Made by a program: the position numbers and the translations under genes. DNA of 10,465 nt from Chlamydiales bacterium (GTDB lineage: Bacteria > Chlamydiota > Chlamydiia > Chlamydiales > Simkaniaceae), in NCBI GenBank assembly GCA_024233395.1, contig JACKPR010000010.1, positions 1 to 10,465 on the forward strand, in the 5' to 3' direction. The notes beneath the pieces were generated by a model. The model searched no databases. It was not told where the DNA came from and saw only the letters and a program-made list of their open reading frames with translations. Shown here piece by piece: positions 1-6,413 of the stretch. Within the stretch, counting starts at the first letter, position 1. Each line of letters opens with the position of its first letter.

Positions 1-471
1 AGGCTGATCATCTTCCAAAGAAGATTTCCTTTTCGTTAAATATCTTTGGACAGTCCAAATCTGATTTCCCATCGCTTCATAGTTTTGAGTGATTCTCTCA
101 GATAATCCTCCAATATTTTGAATAGTTAAAGCGTGAATGGTTAGTGAATGGTCATAAAACCCTATGACATAATGAGAGATTGTATTGCAAAAAATTCCCA
201 AAGCAATCGCAGCAGATGCATTTGCCAGCATTAAAAGGGGATGATTTCTAGTGGACCACACGGAAAGTCCAAACATTGCATAGAAACCCACCTGAATCTT
301 TTCTAAAGACTTGGTTGCTAGGTTAATTCCATCTGTCAAAGTTGGGATTGAATTTTTCCAAGGACGAATGTAACGATTGTAATCTTCAAGCGCCAAATCT
401 CTTTCTTCTCGATAGAAAAATGGGGCAACAGCAAATCTTCCTGGATAGTCTTCTAATCTTTGAGCACTCAA
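1..471 (-). CDS. Inc-like hydrophobic-hairpin protein, 3' end cut by window edge
   Basis: Seen in the sequence: an open frame of 157 codons runs from a TTG at 471-469 to the left edge with no stop. There is no usable ATG at the 5' end. The TTG is preceded 7 nt upstream by AAAGGA (484-479), and a TATAAT box at 504-499 puts the transcript start just before it, so a TTG start is well supported. The product has a polar N-terminal half (about residues 1-58), two hydrophobic segments (about 59-74 and 78-98) with a very short loop, and a polar C-terminal tail. Residues 63-134 align without gaps to the 211-residue protein at 1083-1718, sharing the motifs GLSxW, ALTxxN and NYEAM, about one third identical by hand count. 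A bilobed hydrophobic pair is typical of chlamydial inclusion-membrane proteins, but secretion and location are inference. The function is unknown. Confidence 0.75.
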   Translation of the reverse strand, partial: MSAQRLEDYPGRFAVAPFFYREERDLALEDYNRYIRPWKNSIPTLTDGINLATKSLEKIQVGFYAMFGLSVWSTRNHPLLMLANASAAIALGIFCNTISHYVIGFYDHSLTIHALTIQNIGGLSERITQNYEAMGNQIWTVQRYLTKRKSSLEDDQP

Positions 472-478
472 AATTAAT

Positions 479-527
479 TCCTTTGGAAAAGTAATAAAAT
501 TATACTAAAAGTGACTGTTTCCAAAAA
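479..527 (-). promoter_or_regulatory. Promoter and RBS of the left-edge gene
   Basis: A perfect TATAAT -10 box lies at 504-499 on the minus strand. The matching -35 is weak (TTTTTG at 527-522, 17-bp spacer). The predicted transcript start is near 492, leaving about 20 nt of leader that contains AAAGGA at 484-479, 7 nt before the TTG start at 471. Confidence 0.5.
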
Positions 528-590
528 GTAAAAGATATCATTGAAAACAATGACACAAACAAACTGCAACTCATTGATAATAAGGATTAT

Positions 591-1064
591 TTAAACTGGT
601 ATAAGTTTTAAAATTCTTTCTAATGGAATGACAATCGCCTGTTGAAGTGAACCTACATCCTGAGCCTTGGGAATAAGTCTCCCTGCTACATGTCTATTAA
701 AAAGGTCTAATAAATTGGACTCATCTGCCTCTCTCATCTTAGCAAGATCTATCTTATAAGAATGGACTGCTGCAAATAAAACTCCATTCATCAATGAATA
801 AGTGAGCCCTGCAAGGACCATGAGATGAGCTCGATTCACATAGGCATAATAAAGACATCCCAAACCGACTAGCGTTCCCAAAGCCGCAAGTTTTTCTCCC
901 TGATGGAAAATTCTTTCAAGCTTCTCAAAAAACGCTTTAATTCGGTTCAAATTAATAAGCTCTGTTGAGTGAAAAGAAAGAGGTGTTCCACTCTTTAGGG
1001 AAGCAATGGCTAATAGAGGATAGATTTGCATCTCTTTAATTGCTGCTAGATCTTCTCTAAGCAA
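591..1064 (-). CDS. Inc-like hydrophobic-hairpin protein (157 aa), TTG start
   Basis: This is a third protein of the same layout as its neighbours. It has a polar N-terminus (about 1-56), two hydrophobic segments (about 58-76 and 80-101) joined by a short polar turn (Asn-Arg-Ala-His), and a polar helical C-terminus. A loose match to the left-edge protein is visible around the hairpin (EK[LI], then LM.LA and G[VI]F), so it is probably a divergent member of the family. The start is a TTG at 1064 with AAGGG 6 nt upstream; no better ATG exists near the 5' end. It lies 18 nt downstream of the stop of the 211-residue gene and is likely co-transcribed with it. The frame is continuous with that gene apart from one TGA. 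The function is unknown; inclusion-membrane or other host-membrane insertion is an inference from topology. Confidence 0.7.
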   Translation of the reverse strand: MLREDLAAIKEMQIYPLLAIASLKSGTPLSFHSTELINLNRIKAFFEKLERIFHQGEKLAALGTLVGLGCLYYAYVNRAHLMVLAGLTYSLMNGVLFAAVHSYKIDLAKMREADESNLLDLFNRHVAGRLIPKAQDVGSLQQAIVIPLERILKLIPV

Positions 1065-1082
1065 TGTAAGCCCTTCAAAAAC

Positions 1083-1718
1083 TCAATCCCTCAATGTTTC
1101 CTTTCTAGCACGAAAATAGTAACGAAGCACTGTAGAACTTTTTTCCATTGCTTCGTAATTCCTATCAATTGTCGCACTAAAGCTATGTCTATTCTCTACA
1201 GTTAAATCGCGAATAGTCTCATGAAAGTTATGAAAAGCTAGTGTATACCTCTCAAGCGCACCAGAAAAAAATAGTAGTGCAACAGCTGCACACCCATTCA
1301 CAACTGCTAAAACCTTGCTACTTTTAAATGACCAAAGAGAGAGCCCTCCCATTGCCAGTCCACTAACCATTACCCCCTTTGTAACAAGGTTAGCAATCGG
1401 AAAAAGCCCCGTAAAAACATCGACTTCCGCCTTCCAACGCAGGTAGTTTTTCTGAAAGTCACGAGGCCCCCAAAGCTCTTCCGCTTTTGCATTCATAGCC
1501 TCTGCCAAAGCGCGAACATCTGTACTGACTTCAGTTAGATCACCCTTAATAAATTGCAAAGCAGGTTTGTAATCAGCTGCAAAGGTTGCTCGATAAGGCT
1601 CAGTGCCTCGTAATGCTTGTGCAATTGCAACCTGTTCAGATTTTTCAATTTGTAAATAAGGAGGACGAATTTCGGATTTTTCAATTTGCAAATAAGGAGA
1701 ACAAATTTCGGTACTCAT
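1083..1718 (-). CDS. Inc-like hydrophobic-hairpin protein (211 aa) with N-terminal Tyr repeat
   Basis: The protein starts with a 12-residue tandem repeat (residues 5-16 and 17-28), each copy carrying P-Y-L-Q-I-E-K-S-E with Tyr9 and Tyr21. A polar helical stretch follows (about 30-100), then two hydrophobic segments (about 104-129 and 135-155) separated by only about six polar residues, and a polar C-terminal tail ending in NYEAM and a basic stretch. The hairpin and tail align gap-free with the left-edge protein. The ATG overlaps the stop of the upstream gene in an ATGA arrangement and has AGGA 8 nt upstream, so translational coupling is likely. A paired hydrophobic segment without an N-terminal signal peptide fits type III-secreted inclusion-membrane proteins of Chlamydiota. 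This is inference from topology; no sequence family is recognised. Confidence 0.8.
   Translation of the reverse strand: MSTEICSPYLQIEKSEIRPPYLQIEKSEQVAIAQALRGTEPYRATFAADYKPALQFIKGDLTEVSTDVRALAEAMNAKAEELWGPRDFQKNYLRWKAEVDVFTGLFPIANLVTKGVMVSGLAMGGLSLWSFKSSKVLAVVNGCAAVALLFFSGALERYTLAFHNFHETIRDLTVENRHSFSATIDRNYEAMEKSSTVLRYYFRARKETLRD
1639..1710 (-). repeat. 36-bp in-frame tandem duplication
   Basis: Two adjacent 36-bp copies (1639-1674 and 1675-1710) differ at only three positions. They encode the doubled 12-residue unit near the N-terminus of the 211-residue protein. All three differences are transitions, so the duplication looks recent or is kept similar. Confidence 0.95.
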
Positions 1719-2659
1719 GAATCGCTTCCTAATTTGTAGTGAGTAACCAAGTAGTGAGTCATTGCTTCACTGATTCTCGCAAACTGATCTCCCTTACAAA
1801 GCTTGCTCAAACCATCAAGAGGAATGTCATGAGATAAATCAAGTTGTGCTATTCCTCCCATTAAATTTACTTGAAAATCAACGCAGACCTCTAAAAGATC
1901 ACGATGTTTCGAAAGGAGTTCAAACTGCCCCATTTGTATTTCAATCAAAAGATCTGGTTTTGTACTTAAAACGAGATGATACTTTTCCTCAACGCCATAA
2001 ATTTGAAGCATCCTAGAAACCCCTTGTTGTTGTTCTAAGTCTAAAACAAATTCATGGGGTGCTTCAATTTTTTCTCGTATTGCAGACATCTTCAGCTCTG
2101 CTTCAGCTTTTAAAATAACAGTAAACGTTCCATCAGCAATCAATGCATCTAATCTTTCAGAGCTCAGAGACCCTTTTTGAAGCTCAGGAAGAAGAAGTGG
2201 AAACTTTTCTCCAGCGACCATAACAGTTCTATCGTCCTCTCTTCCGATAAGGTCACAAACATTTATAGGAACTTCTGAAAAGGCTTCCACGTTTTGGGGC
2301 TGCTTCATTAGGCTCATCTGCATACCCATCTGCATTTGCAGCATTTGTTTGACTTGAACAGGATCTTCAGAAAAGGCCTGAACCATCATTAACGTCATCA
2401 TCATTATCTGTTGCTTCATCATTTCTTTTTGAGAAACAGAAGCACTTTCTGGAAGAGGCATCGAAGAAGGAGTTCTTACAGAATCTCCCTTTTTTTCTTC
2501 AACAGCACCATCGCCTTTTGGAGTAATTTTTAGATCCCCTAAAGTTTCAGTAAGGATTCTTTCGAGTTCTTCATCTGTCATTGGGACAGCACCAGAGTCT
2601 CCAGGTTGCATTTCTTGTAATTTTCTTTCAGCGGAACTGCTTCGCAATGGATCTGCCAT
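1715..2659 (-). CDS. Unknown protein with methionine-rich segment (314 aa)
   Basis: No family is recognised. The N-terminal 75 residues are polar, Ser/Glu/Lys-rich and probably unstructured. Residues 80-118 hold 13 methionines in 39 positions, including MQMGMQM (four Met alternating, 109-115) and a run MMMTLMM. Around this segment are two related motifs, AFSEDPVQV (95-103) and AFSEVPINV (126-134). Residues 140-314 look like a folded soluble domain with mixed helices and strands. There is no signal peptide or clear membrane span. It is the first gene of the minus-strand operon and overlaps the next start by 4 nt, so its role is probably tied to the hairpin proteins, for example as a chaperone or co-secreted partner; that is speculation. 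The ATG has GGGAG about 11 nt upstream and GAAGG 1-2 nt upstream, so initiation strength is uncertain. Confidence 0.8.
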   Translation of the reverse strand: MADPLRSSSAERKLQEMQPGDSGAVPMTDEELERILTETLGDLKITPKGDGAVEEKKGDSVRTPSSMPLPESASVSQKEMMKQQIMMMTLMMVQAFSEDPVQVKQMLQMQMGMQMSLMKQPQNVEAFSEVPINVCDLIGREDDRTVMVAGEKFPLLLPELQKGSLSSERLDALIADGTFTVILKAEAELKMSAIREKIEAPHEFVLDLEQQQGVSRMLQIYGVEEKYHLVLSTKPDLLIEIQMGQFELLSKHRDLLEVCVDFQVNLMGGIAQLDLSHDIPLDGLSKLCKGDQFARISEAMTHYLVTHYKLGSDS

Positions 2660-2795
2660 ACCTTCAAAATCTCCCTATAATGATTAAAAAATTGAAAATA
2701 GGCTAACTGATTCAAAGAATTTAAAACAACAACGAATAGGGATGATAAATAATAAACCCAGAGTTGAGGTTAATAGCAAAAAGCTTTTCAAAAAT

Positions 2796-2823
2796 TTGCT
2801 TACGGAGTTACAATTCGTAAAAT
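2796..2823 (+). promoter_or_regulatory. Promoter of the 513-aa membrane protein gene
   Basis: TTGCTT (2796-2801), a 16-bp spacer and TAAAAT (2818-2823) precede a short leader with GAGG (2836-2839) before the ATG at 2845. The same TTGCTT with a 16-bp spacer recurs before the nucleotide transporter. The rest of the 185-bp divergent intergenic region (2660-2844) is AT-rich; I saw no convincing promoter for the minus-strand operon in it. Confidence 0.5.
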
Positions 2824-2844
2824 TTTTATTACTGTGAGGTTAAG

Positions 2845-4386
2845 ATGGCTATTTTTTCATTCAACTCAGCTCTTATTGGCGGAGTTCAATCTGCACTTTC
2901 TACTTGGGCTTTAAGTCGTGTTGGAGTGATTTCTCAAGCAACAACTCCAGTACTTAAAGGAACTTTTTTCTTTGGTGCAACAACAGCCTCTCTTGAATAT
3001 GCTGCAACAATTCTAAGTACTAAAGCTAAAGAAGATCTTCCTAAAGATAGTCTAAAGCAAAAAGGAATCGATTTAGTCCAAAGCGCTTTTATAATTGGCT
3101 CTCAATATGCAGTTGCTCAATTAGGAAATCGCTATTTTGGAATGAGTATTCCCCATAAGTATGTTCACCTCTTAATGGCTTCAGAATTGATTCAGGCAAC
3201 CACCTCAAAAGGTAAAATTAGCCAAGTATCTGCTGGAGTTATGGGAGTCATTTATACAACAGCACTCTCTATCTTTATGGAAGTCCCTTGCGCTGAACAG
3301 GCATTCTACTGTGGAGTGGTGAGCAGCTCAGCATATTCTCTTTTAGGAAAGGTGACCGATTTAGCTAATGATCCTGTTCACGCTAAAGTCAAAGACCTGA
3401 GATATCTTTTTATCTACCGAATTGCTGTCCATGGACTTTTAACTGCAGCAAGCCTCTATTTAACAGGTAAAGTCTCCAAGTATCTCCATATTGAAACCTC
3501 ACGAGCATACCTTCTAGGACTGATGGCTTTAAGTCTTCCTATGACTTTAACCTGGGGAATCTTTGGGCACCTATTTGTTGATATTCTCCCACAATTAAGT
3601 GGAAAACAGATTGCTGAAAGGATCAGAGATTCTCAGGATCCTAGAGTTCAAGCAATTCAGAAGCAAATCGAAGAGATGATAAAATGGGGAGATAAAAATG
3701 TAGATCAAGACCTCATGAAGGCCTATCTAAAGAACGATCCCATAATAAAAGAATACGCCCCTAAACTTTTCAATCGAGAAGTTTTAGCAGTCTTTAGACG
3801 AGTCATTCGAGAATGGTCTCAAGGAGTTGGTGGTGAAGACCTAATCGTCCATTCAGCAGTTGCTTTAGGAGGTCAAGCTGAGAATCTCATTCCGATCCTT
3901 GAAGTTGTTAGTGTTCCTTTAGGAGTAGAACGAAATAAAGCTGGAGCTCAATTCATTTTAGATGTTGTCCTTGATCAAGCAAGTGGTCCTGTCTTATTTG
4001 CCTTTAAAGAGATGGATCCCGAATTTATCACTCTCTTGGTAACAAAGGCAGTTGCTGCTTATGCAGTGGATTCCAGATTTGCGGTGCAAAATCTCCCTCC
4101 ATTCTTTACAGCAAAAACTAAAGAAAAGATTGTGGTTCTTCGACACCAACTTTTGGAAAGCCCAGAGACTAGAGCTCATTATGTTGAGGTATTAAAGCAA
4201 CTCAATACTGTTGTTTCTACAGAACGCGGCGATGAGTTCTTCTTCTTTGAAGGTGAACTCTCTCCTGAACAAAACGCAGCACTTGTTAAGCTAAAGGAAA
4301 TTGGAGCTGGCGAGCTTCAATCAGATTTCTTAAAAGTTTGTGCAAAAAATGCAACTGAATGCATTGAAGTAGTAGAGAGGAAGTAA
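2845..4386 (+). CDS. Unknown membrane protein with soluble C-terminal half (513 aa)
   Basis: No family is recognised. The N-terminal half is hydrophobic, with likely membrane segments near residues 75-95, 126-146, 151-168, 187-208 and 220-248, and weaker ones at 10-30 and 35-58. From about residue 252 to 513 the protein is polar and helical with no further membrane span, including a charged stretch (265-300) and a run of four Phe (465-468). There is no cleavable signal peptide. The ATG has GAGG 5 nt upstream (gaggttaag-ATG). It is transcribed divergently from the Inc-like operon and convergently with the hydrolase gene, 22 nt apart at the stops. The neighbourhood suggests a lineage-specific, possibly host-interaction protein, but nothing in the sequence proves this. 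Confidence 0.8.
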   Translation: MAIFSFNSALIGGVQSALSTWALSRVGVISQATTPVLKGTFFFGATTASLEYAATILSTKAKEDLPKDSLKQKGIDLVQSAFIIGSQYAVAQLGNRYFGMSIPHKYVHLLMASELIQATTSKGKISQVSAGVMGVIYTTALSIFMEVPCAEQAFYCGVVSSSAYSLLGKVTDLANDPVHAKVKDLRYLFIYRIAVHGLLTAASLYLTGKVSKYLHIETSRAYLLGLMALSLPMTLTWGIFGHLFVDILPQLSGKQIAERIRDSQDPRVQAIQKQIEEMIKWGDKNVDQDLMKAYLKNDPIIKEYAPKLFNREVLAVFRRVIREWSQGVGGEDLIVHSAVALGGQAENLIPILEVVSVPLGVERNKAGAQFILDVVLDQASGPVLFAFKEMDPEFITLLVTKAVAAYAVDSRFAVQNLPPFFTAKTKEKIVVLRHQLLESPETRAHYVEVLKQLNTVVSTERGDEFFFFEGELSPEQNAALVKLKEIGAGELQSDFLKVCAKNATECIEVVERK

Positions 4387-4408
4387 GATCCTCTTTATAG
4401 GAGAGAAC

Positions 4409-5308
4409 TTAAGGTTTTTTAGGGGGAGGTTGCCGTTTTTTATCGAGCCATTGACGGCTGATATTAATCAGCCGTAGGTTTAGATCGGGGTTTTCAGGAC
4501 TCATATGCTCCGTTTCCAAATTCATCACCGTTTTGGGTTCGGGAACAAGATTTTGCAACCGATCTGCACATTCTATTGGAATTTGTGAATCATAAATTCC
4601 ATTAATGATCAAAAAGTCCCCTTTCATATGGGGAGCATAAAGGATCGGATCTATCGGCTTGAACGTAGCAGCCGCCATCGAAGCTACAGGTTTTTTGAGA
4701 AAGTTTGGAAGAGGAAGGTTTGCTTTAAACAAACAATAAACTCCCGCTCCCCCATATGCTAGCACTCCTGGCCCTAGAGGAATCCCCTCTTTTTCTGCAT
4801 CGACATAGGTTACAGGCAAGAATGTAGCACCAAAGCTATATCCCATCAGACTGATCGGTTCTTCATTAATCCAAGACTGTTTTCTAAGGTATTTGATGAT
4901 AGCAATAAGTTCCTCGGGAACTTCTAAAGCAGCTTTTCGAACGGAATAAATATGAAGAATCACATTGATCTTATGAAGTGTTTTAAGCCTTTGGGGATAT
5001 TCATATGCGACAAGAGCATATTCTCCATGATCAGGAATGAACTGAAGACTTTCTCGTCCTGTTTTTAATCCTCCAACAATCAAAATCGTAGGAAGCCCCT
5101 CTGGAGGAATTTTCTCGGGAAGGCTAATTGTGAAGTTTGCTTCCCCTGCTTTTTTACAATTAAGAACGACATCCTCATAGGTACGCATTTCTTGCTTATC
5201 TGGAACTTGATATTTCTTTTCCGATACAACAGTATACCCTTCGTCTCCCAAAAGTGGAGCGATGATAAGGAAAAAAGAAAAGGAGCTTTTCAAAAGTTGT
5301 TTCAGCAT
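4409..5308 (-). CDS. Secreted alpha/beta-hydrolase (299 aa)
   Basis: A hydrolase of the alpha/beta fold, probably an esterase, lipase or peptidase-like enzyme. The N-terminus is a likely Sec signal peptide (basic MLKQLLK, then a hydrophobic run to about residue 20, possible cleavage near Gly21). The strand-turn LIVGG (76-80) fits the oxyanion region. The nucleophile elbow is G-Y-S-F-G (156-160, Ser158). The likely acid is Asp240 in GIYDSQIP and the base His268 in ETEHMSP, in the expected order and spacing. The C-terminus is a basic, proline-rich PPPKKP tail. The substrate cannot be told. The gene has its own strong promoter (5345-5317) very close to the ATG, so the message may be almost leaderless; the AAAGGA directly abutting the ATG is too close to act as a normal ribosome binding site. 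Confidence 0.85.
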   Translation of the reverse strand: MLKQLLKSSFSFFLIIAPLLGDEGYTVVSEKKYQVPDKQEMRTYEDVVLNCKKAGEANFTISLPEKIPPEGLPTILIVGGLKTGRESLQFIPDHGEYALVAYEYPQRLKTLHKINVILHIYSVRKAALEVPEELIAIIKYLRKQSWINEEPISLMGYSFGATFLPVTYVDAEKEGIPLGPGVLAYGGAGVYCLFKANLPLPNFLKKPVASMAAATFKPIDPILYAPHMKGDFLIINGIYDSQIPIECADRLQNLVPEPKTVMNLETEHMSPENPDLNLRLINISRQWLDKKRQPPPKKP

Positions 5309-5316
5309 TCCTTTTC

Positions 5317-5345
5317 TCTATACTATGCAAGCTTCTTGTCGTCAA
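5317..5345 (-). promoter_or_regulatory. Promoter of the alpha/beta-hydrolase gene
   Basis: On the minus strand TTGACG (5345-5340), a 17-bp spacer and TATAGA (5322-5317) give a near-consensus housekeeping promoter. The predicted start of transcription (about 5310) is only a couple of nucleotides before the ATG at 5308. Confidence 0.65.
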
Positions 5346-5386
5346 TTCTTCGAGAGTGGAAATCTCAGTAGAAGCCATTTGGAACG

Positions 5387-5770
5387 TTAGAAAAGCTCTT
5401 TTTTGATGTACTCGATATCGCGAAGAACACGTTCGAGTTGCACTTCCGCACGCATGGATTGTGTCATATAATCCCAAAGCTTCTTAAAATCATGGGCAAT
5501 TTCTTTCCCAATCTTTTTTGAAAGATCATATCCCTTCATCAGAATGTTATTGAGCTCTTCCATCAAAAGATCACTCTTTTCAACATACTCACGGTTGAGA
5601 GCAGCAATAATCCCCTCTAATTCTTGATATTCCTCTGGATTTGCGAGTCCCTTTCTCTTTTTTTCAATTTCCTTTTCAAGAGCCTCATAGTAGTCATGAC
5701 ACTGAGCCACATGCTTTTGTTTATCTGCTAAGTCATCCAAAAGGCGGCTTAATTTTTGTCTATCGCTCAT
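5387..5770 (-). CDS. Small coiled-coil protein (127 aa)
   Basis: The product is highly charged and almost wholly alpha-helical. It has likely coiled-coil stretches at about 1-40 and 46-75 and again at 85-127, broken near Gly41-Pro45 and Gly80. There is no membrane span, signal peptide or catalytic motif, and I do not recognise a family. Its ATG overlaps the superoxide dismutase stop in an ATGA arrangement, and AAGGA lies 6 nt upstream inside the dismutase gene, so it is translated from the same message. Small coiled-coil proteins of this kind can be secretion chaperones or structural partners, but no such role is shown here. Confidence 0.8.
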   Translation of the reverse strand: MSDRQKLSRLLDDLADKQKHVAQCHDYYEALEKEIEKKRKGLANPEEYQELEGIIAALNREYVEKSDLLMEELNNILMKGYDLSKKIGKEIAHDFKKLWDYMTQSMRAEVQLERVLRDIEYIKKELF

Positions 5771-6354
5771 CCTCGTTCCTTATAATTTTTCTCAGCAAAA
5801 TCCCAATGAATCACATCTCTAAATTGCTCAATAAAGCGGGGTCTTTCATTGCGGTAATCGATATAATAGGCATGCTCCCAAACATCCAAAGTTAAAATAG
5901 GTGTTTTATTATATTTAAGAGGTGTATCCGCATTACTCAGTGGCATAATTTCAAGCTTTCCAGAAGAATCGCTAGCAAGCCACGCCCAGCCAGAACCAAA
6001 TAGGGTGGCAGCACTATCTGAAAATTTCTTCATAAAATCATCAAGACTTCCAAAATCCTTTTCAATAGCAGTCAAAAGCTCTCCCTTAGGTTTTCCTCCA
6101 CCATTTGGAGACATACATTCCCAGAAAAAGGTGTGATTCCATGCTTGAGCAGCATTATTAAAAATACCTCCTGATGAATCCTTGACTACAGTGTCAAGAT
6201 CTTTCCCCTCTTCAGGTTTTCCTTCGACAAGTCTATTGAGATTTTTGAAATAAGCAGCATGATGTTTGTTATAGTGGTAATCCATTTGCTCTTCTGAAAC
6301 AAAGGGTGCAAGTGCTTTTAGATCATAAGGGAGTTGAGGTTGTTTGAACGCCAT
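5767..6354 (-). CDS. sodB: Superoxide dismutase, iron type
   Basis: Converts superoxide to oxygen and hydrogen peroxide in the cytoplasm. The full Fe/Mn-SOD architecture is present. Counting from the ATG at 6360, the metal ligands are His29 (in YHYNKHH), His76 (WNHTFFW), Asp159 and His163 (DVWEHAYYIDYRN). The iron type is favoured by FNNAAQ, with the second-sphere Gln at position 72 before the WNH motif as in E. coli SodB, and by SNADTP and the overall close likeness to SodB from PYDLKALAPF to the C-terminus. Length is normal. Two ATGs lie at the 5' end, 6360 and 6354. AGGA directly abuts the first but sits 5 nt before the second, so 6354 (MAFKQPQLPY) is chosen; it also matches the usual family N-terminus. 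The gene is coupled to the coiled-coil gene downstream and lies 53 nt after the Cys-rich gene. Confidence 0.95.
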   Translation of the reverse strand: MAFKQPQLPYDLKALAPFVSEEQMDYHYNKHHAAYFKNLNRLVEGKPEEGKDLDTVVKDSSGGIFNNAAQAWNHTFFWECMSPNGGGKPKGELLTAIEKDFGSLDDFMKKFSDSAATLFGSGWAWLASDSSGKLEIMPLSNADTPLKYNKTPILTLDVWEHAYYIDYRNERPRFIEQFRDVIHWDFAEKNYKERG

Positions 6355-6413
6355 AATCATCCTACCATTTTAGTGATTCTAGAAGAGCACAAGTGTAAGA
6401 GATTTTTCCCTTT

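Noticed and set aside
459..472. Palindrome TTTGAG-CA-CTCAAA over the TTG start of the left-edge gene
   Set aside because: A 6-bp arm at a start codon could matter, but one short AT-rich palindrome can easily be chance and the resemblance to GAGTGCTAA is imperfect.
2765..2843. Direct repeat TGAGGTTAA at 2765-2773 and 2835-2843
   Set aside because: The second copy is simply the ribosome binding site region of the gene at 2845; a 9-bp repeat is weak evidence for an operator.
4387..4408. Bidirectional terminator between convergent genes
   Set aside because: Only about four base pairs (TCCT/AGGA) can form, too weak to call although a T-rich stretch follows.
5196..5477. Minus-strand frame spanning the end of the coiled-coil gene and the start of the hydrolase
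   Set aside because: It overlaps both in another frame and crosses the hydrolase promoter; the composition is not protein-like.
5641..5895. Plus-strand open frame opposite the coiled-coil and dismutase genes
   Set aside because: It lies antisense to two well-supported genes and its product has no recognisable features.
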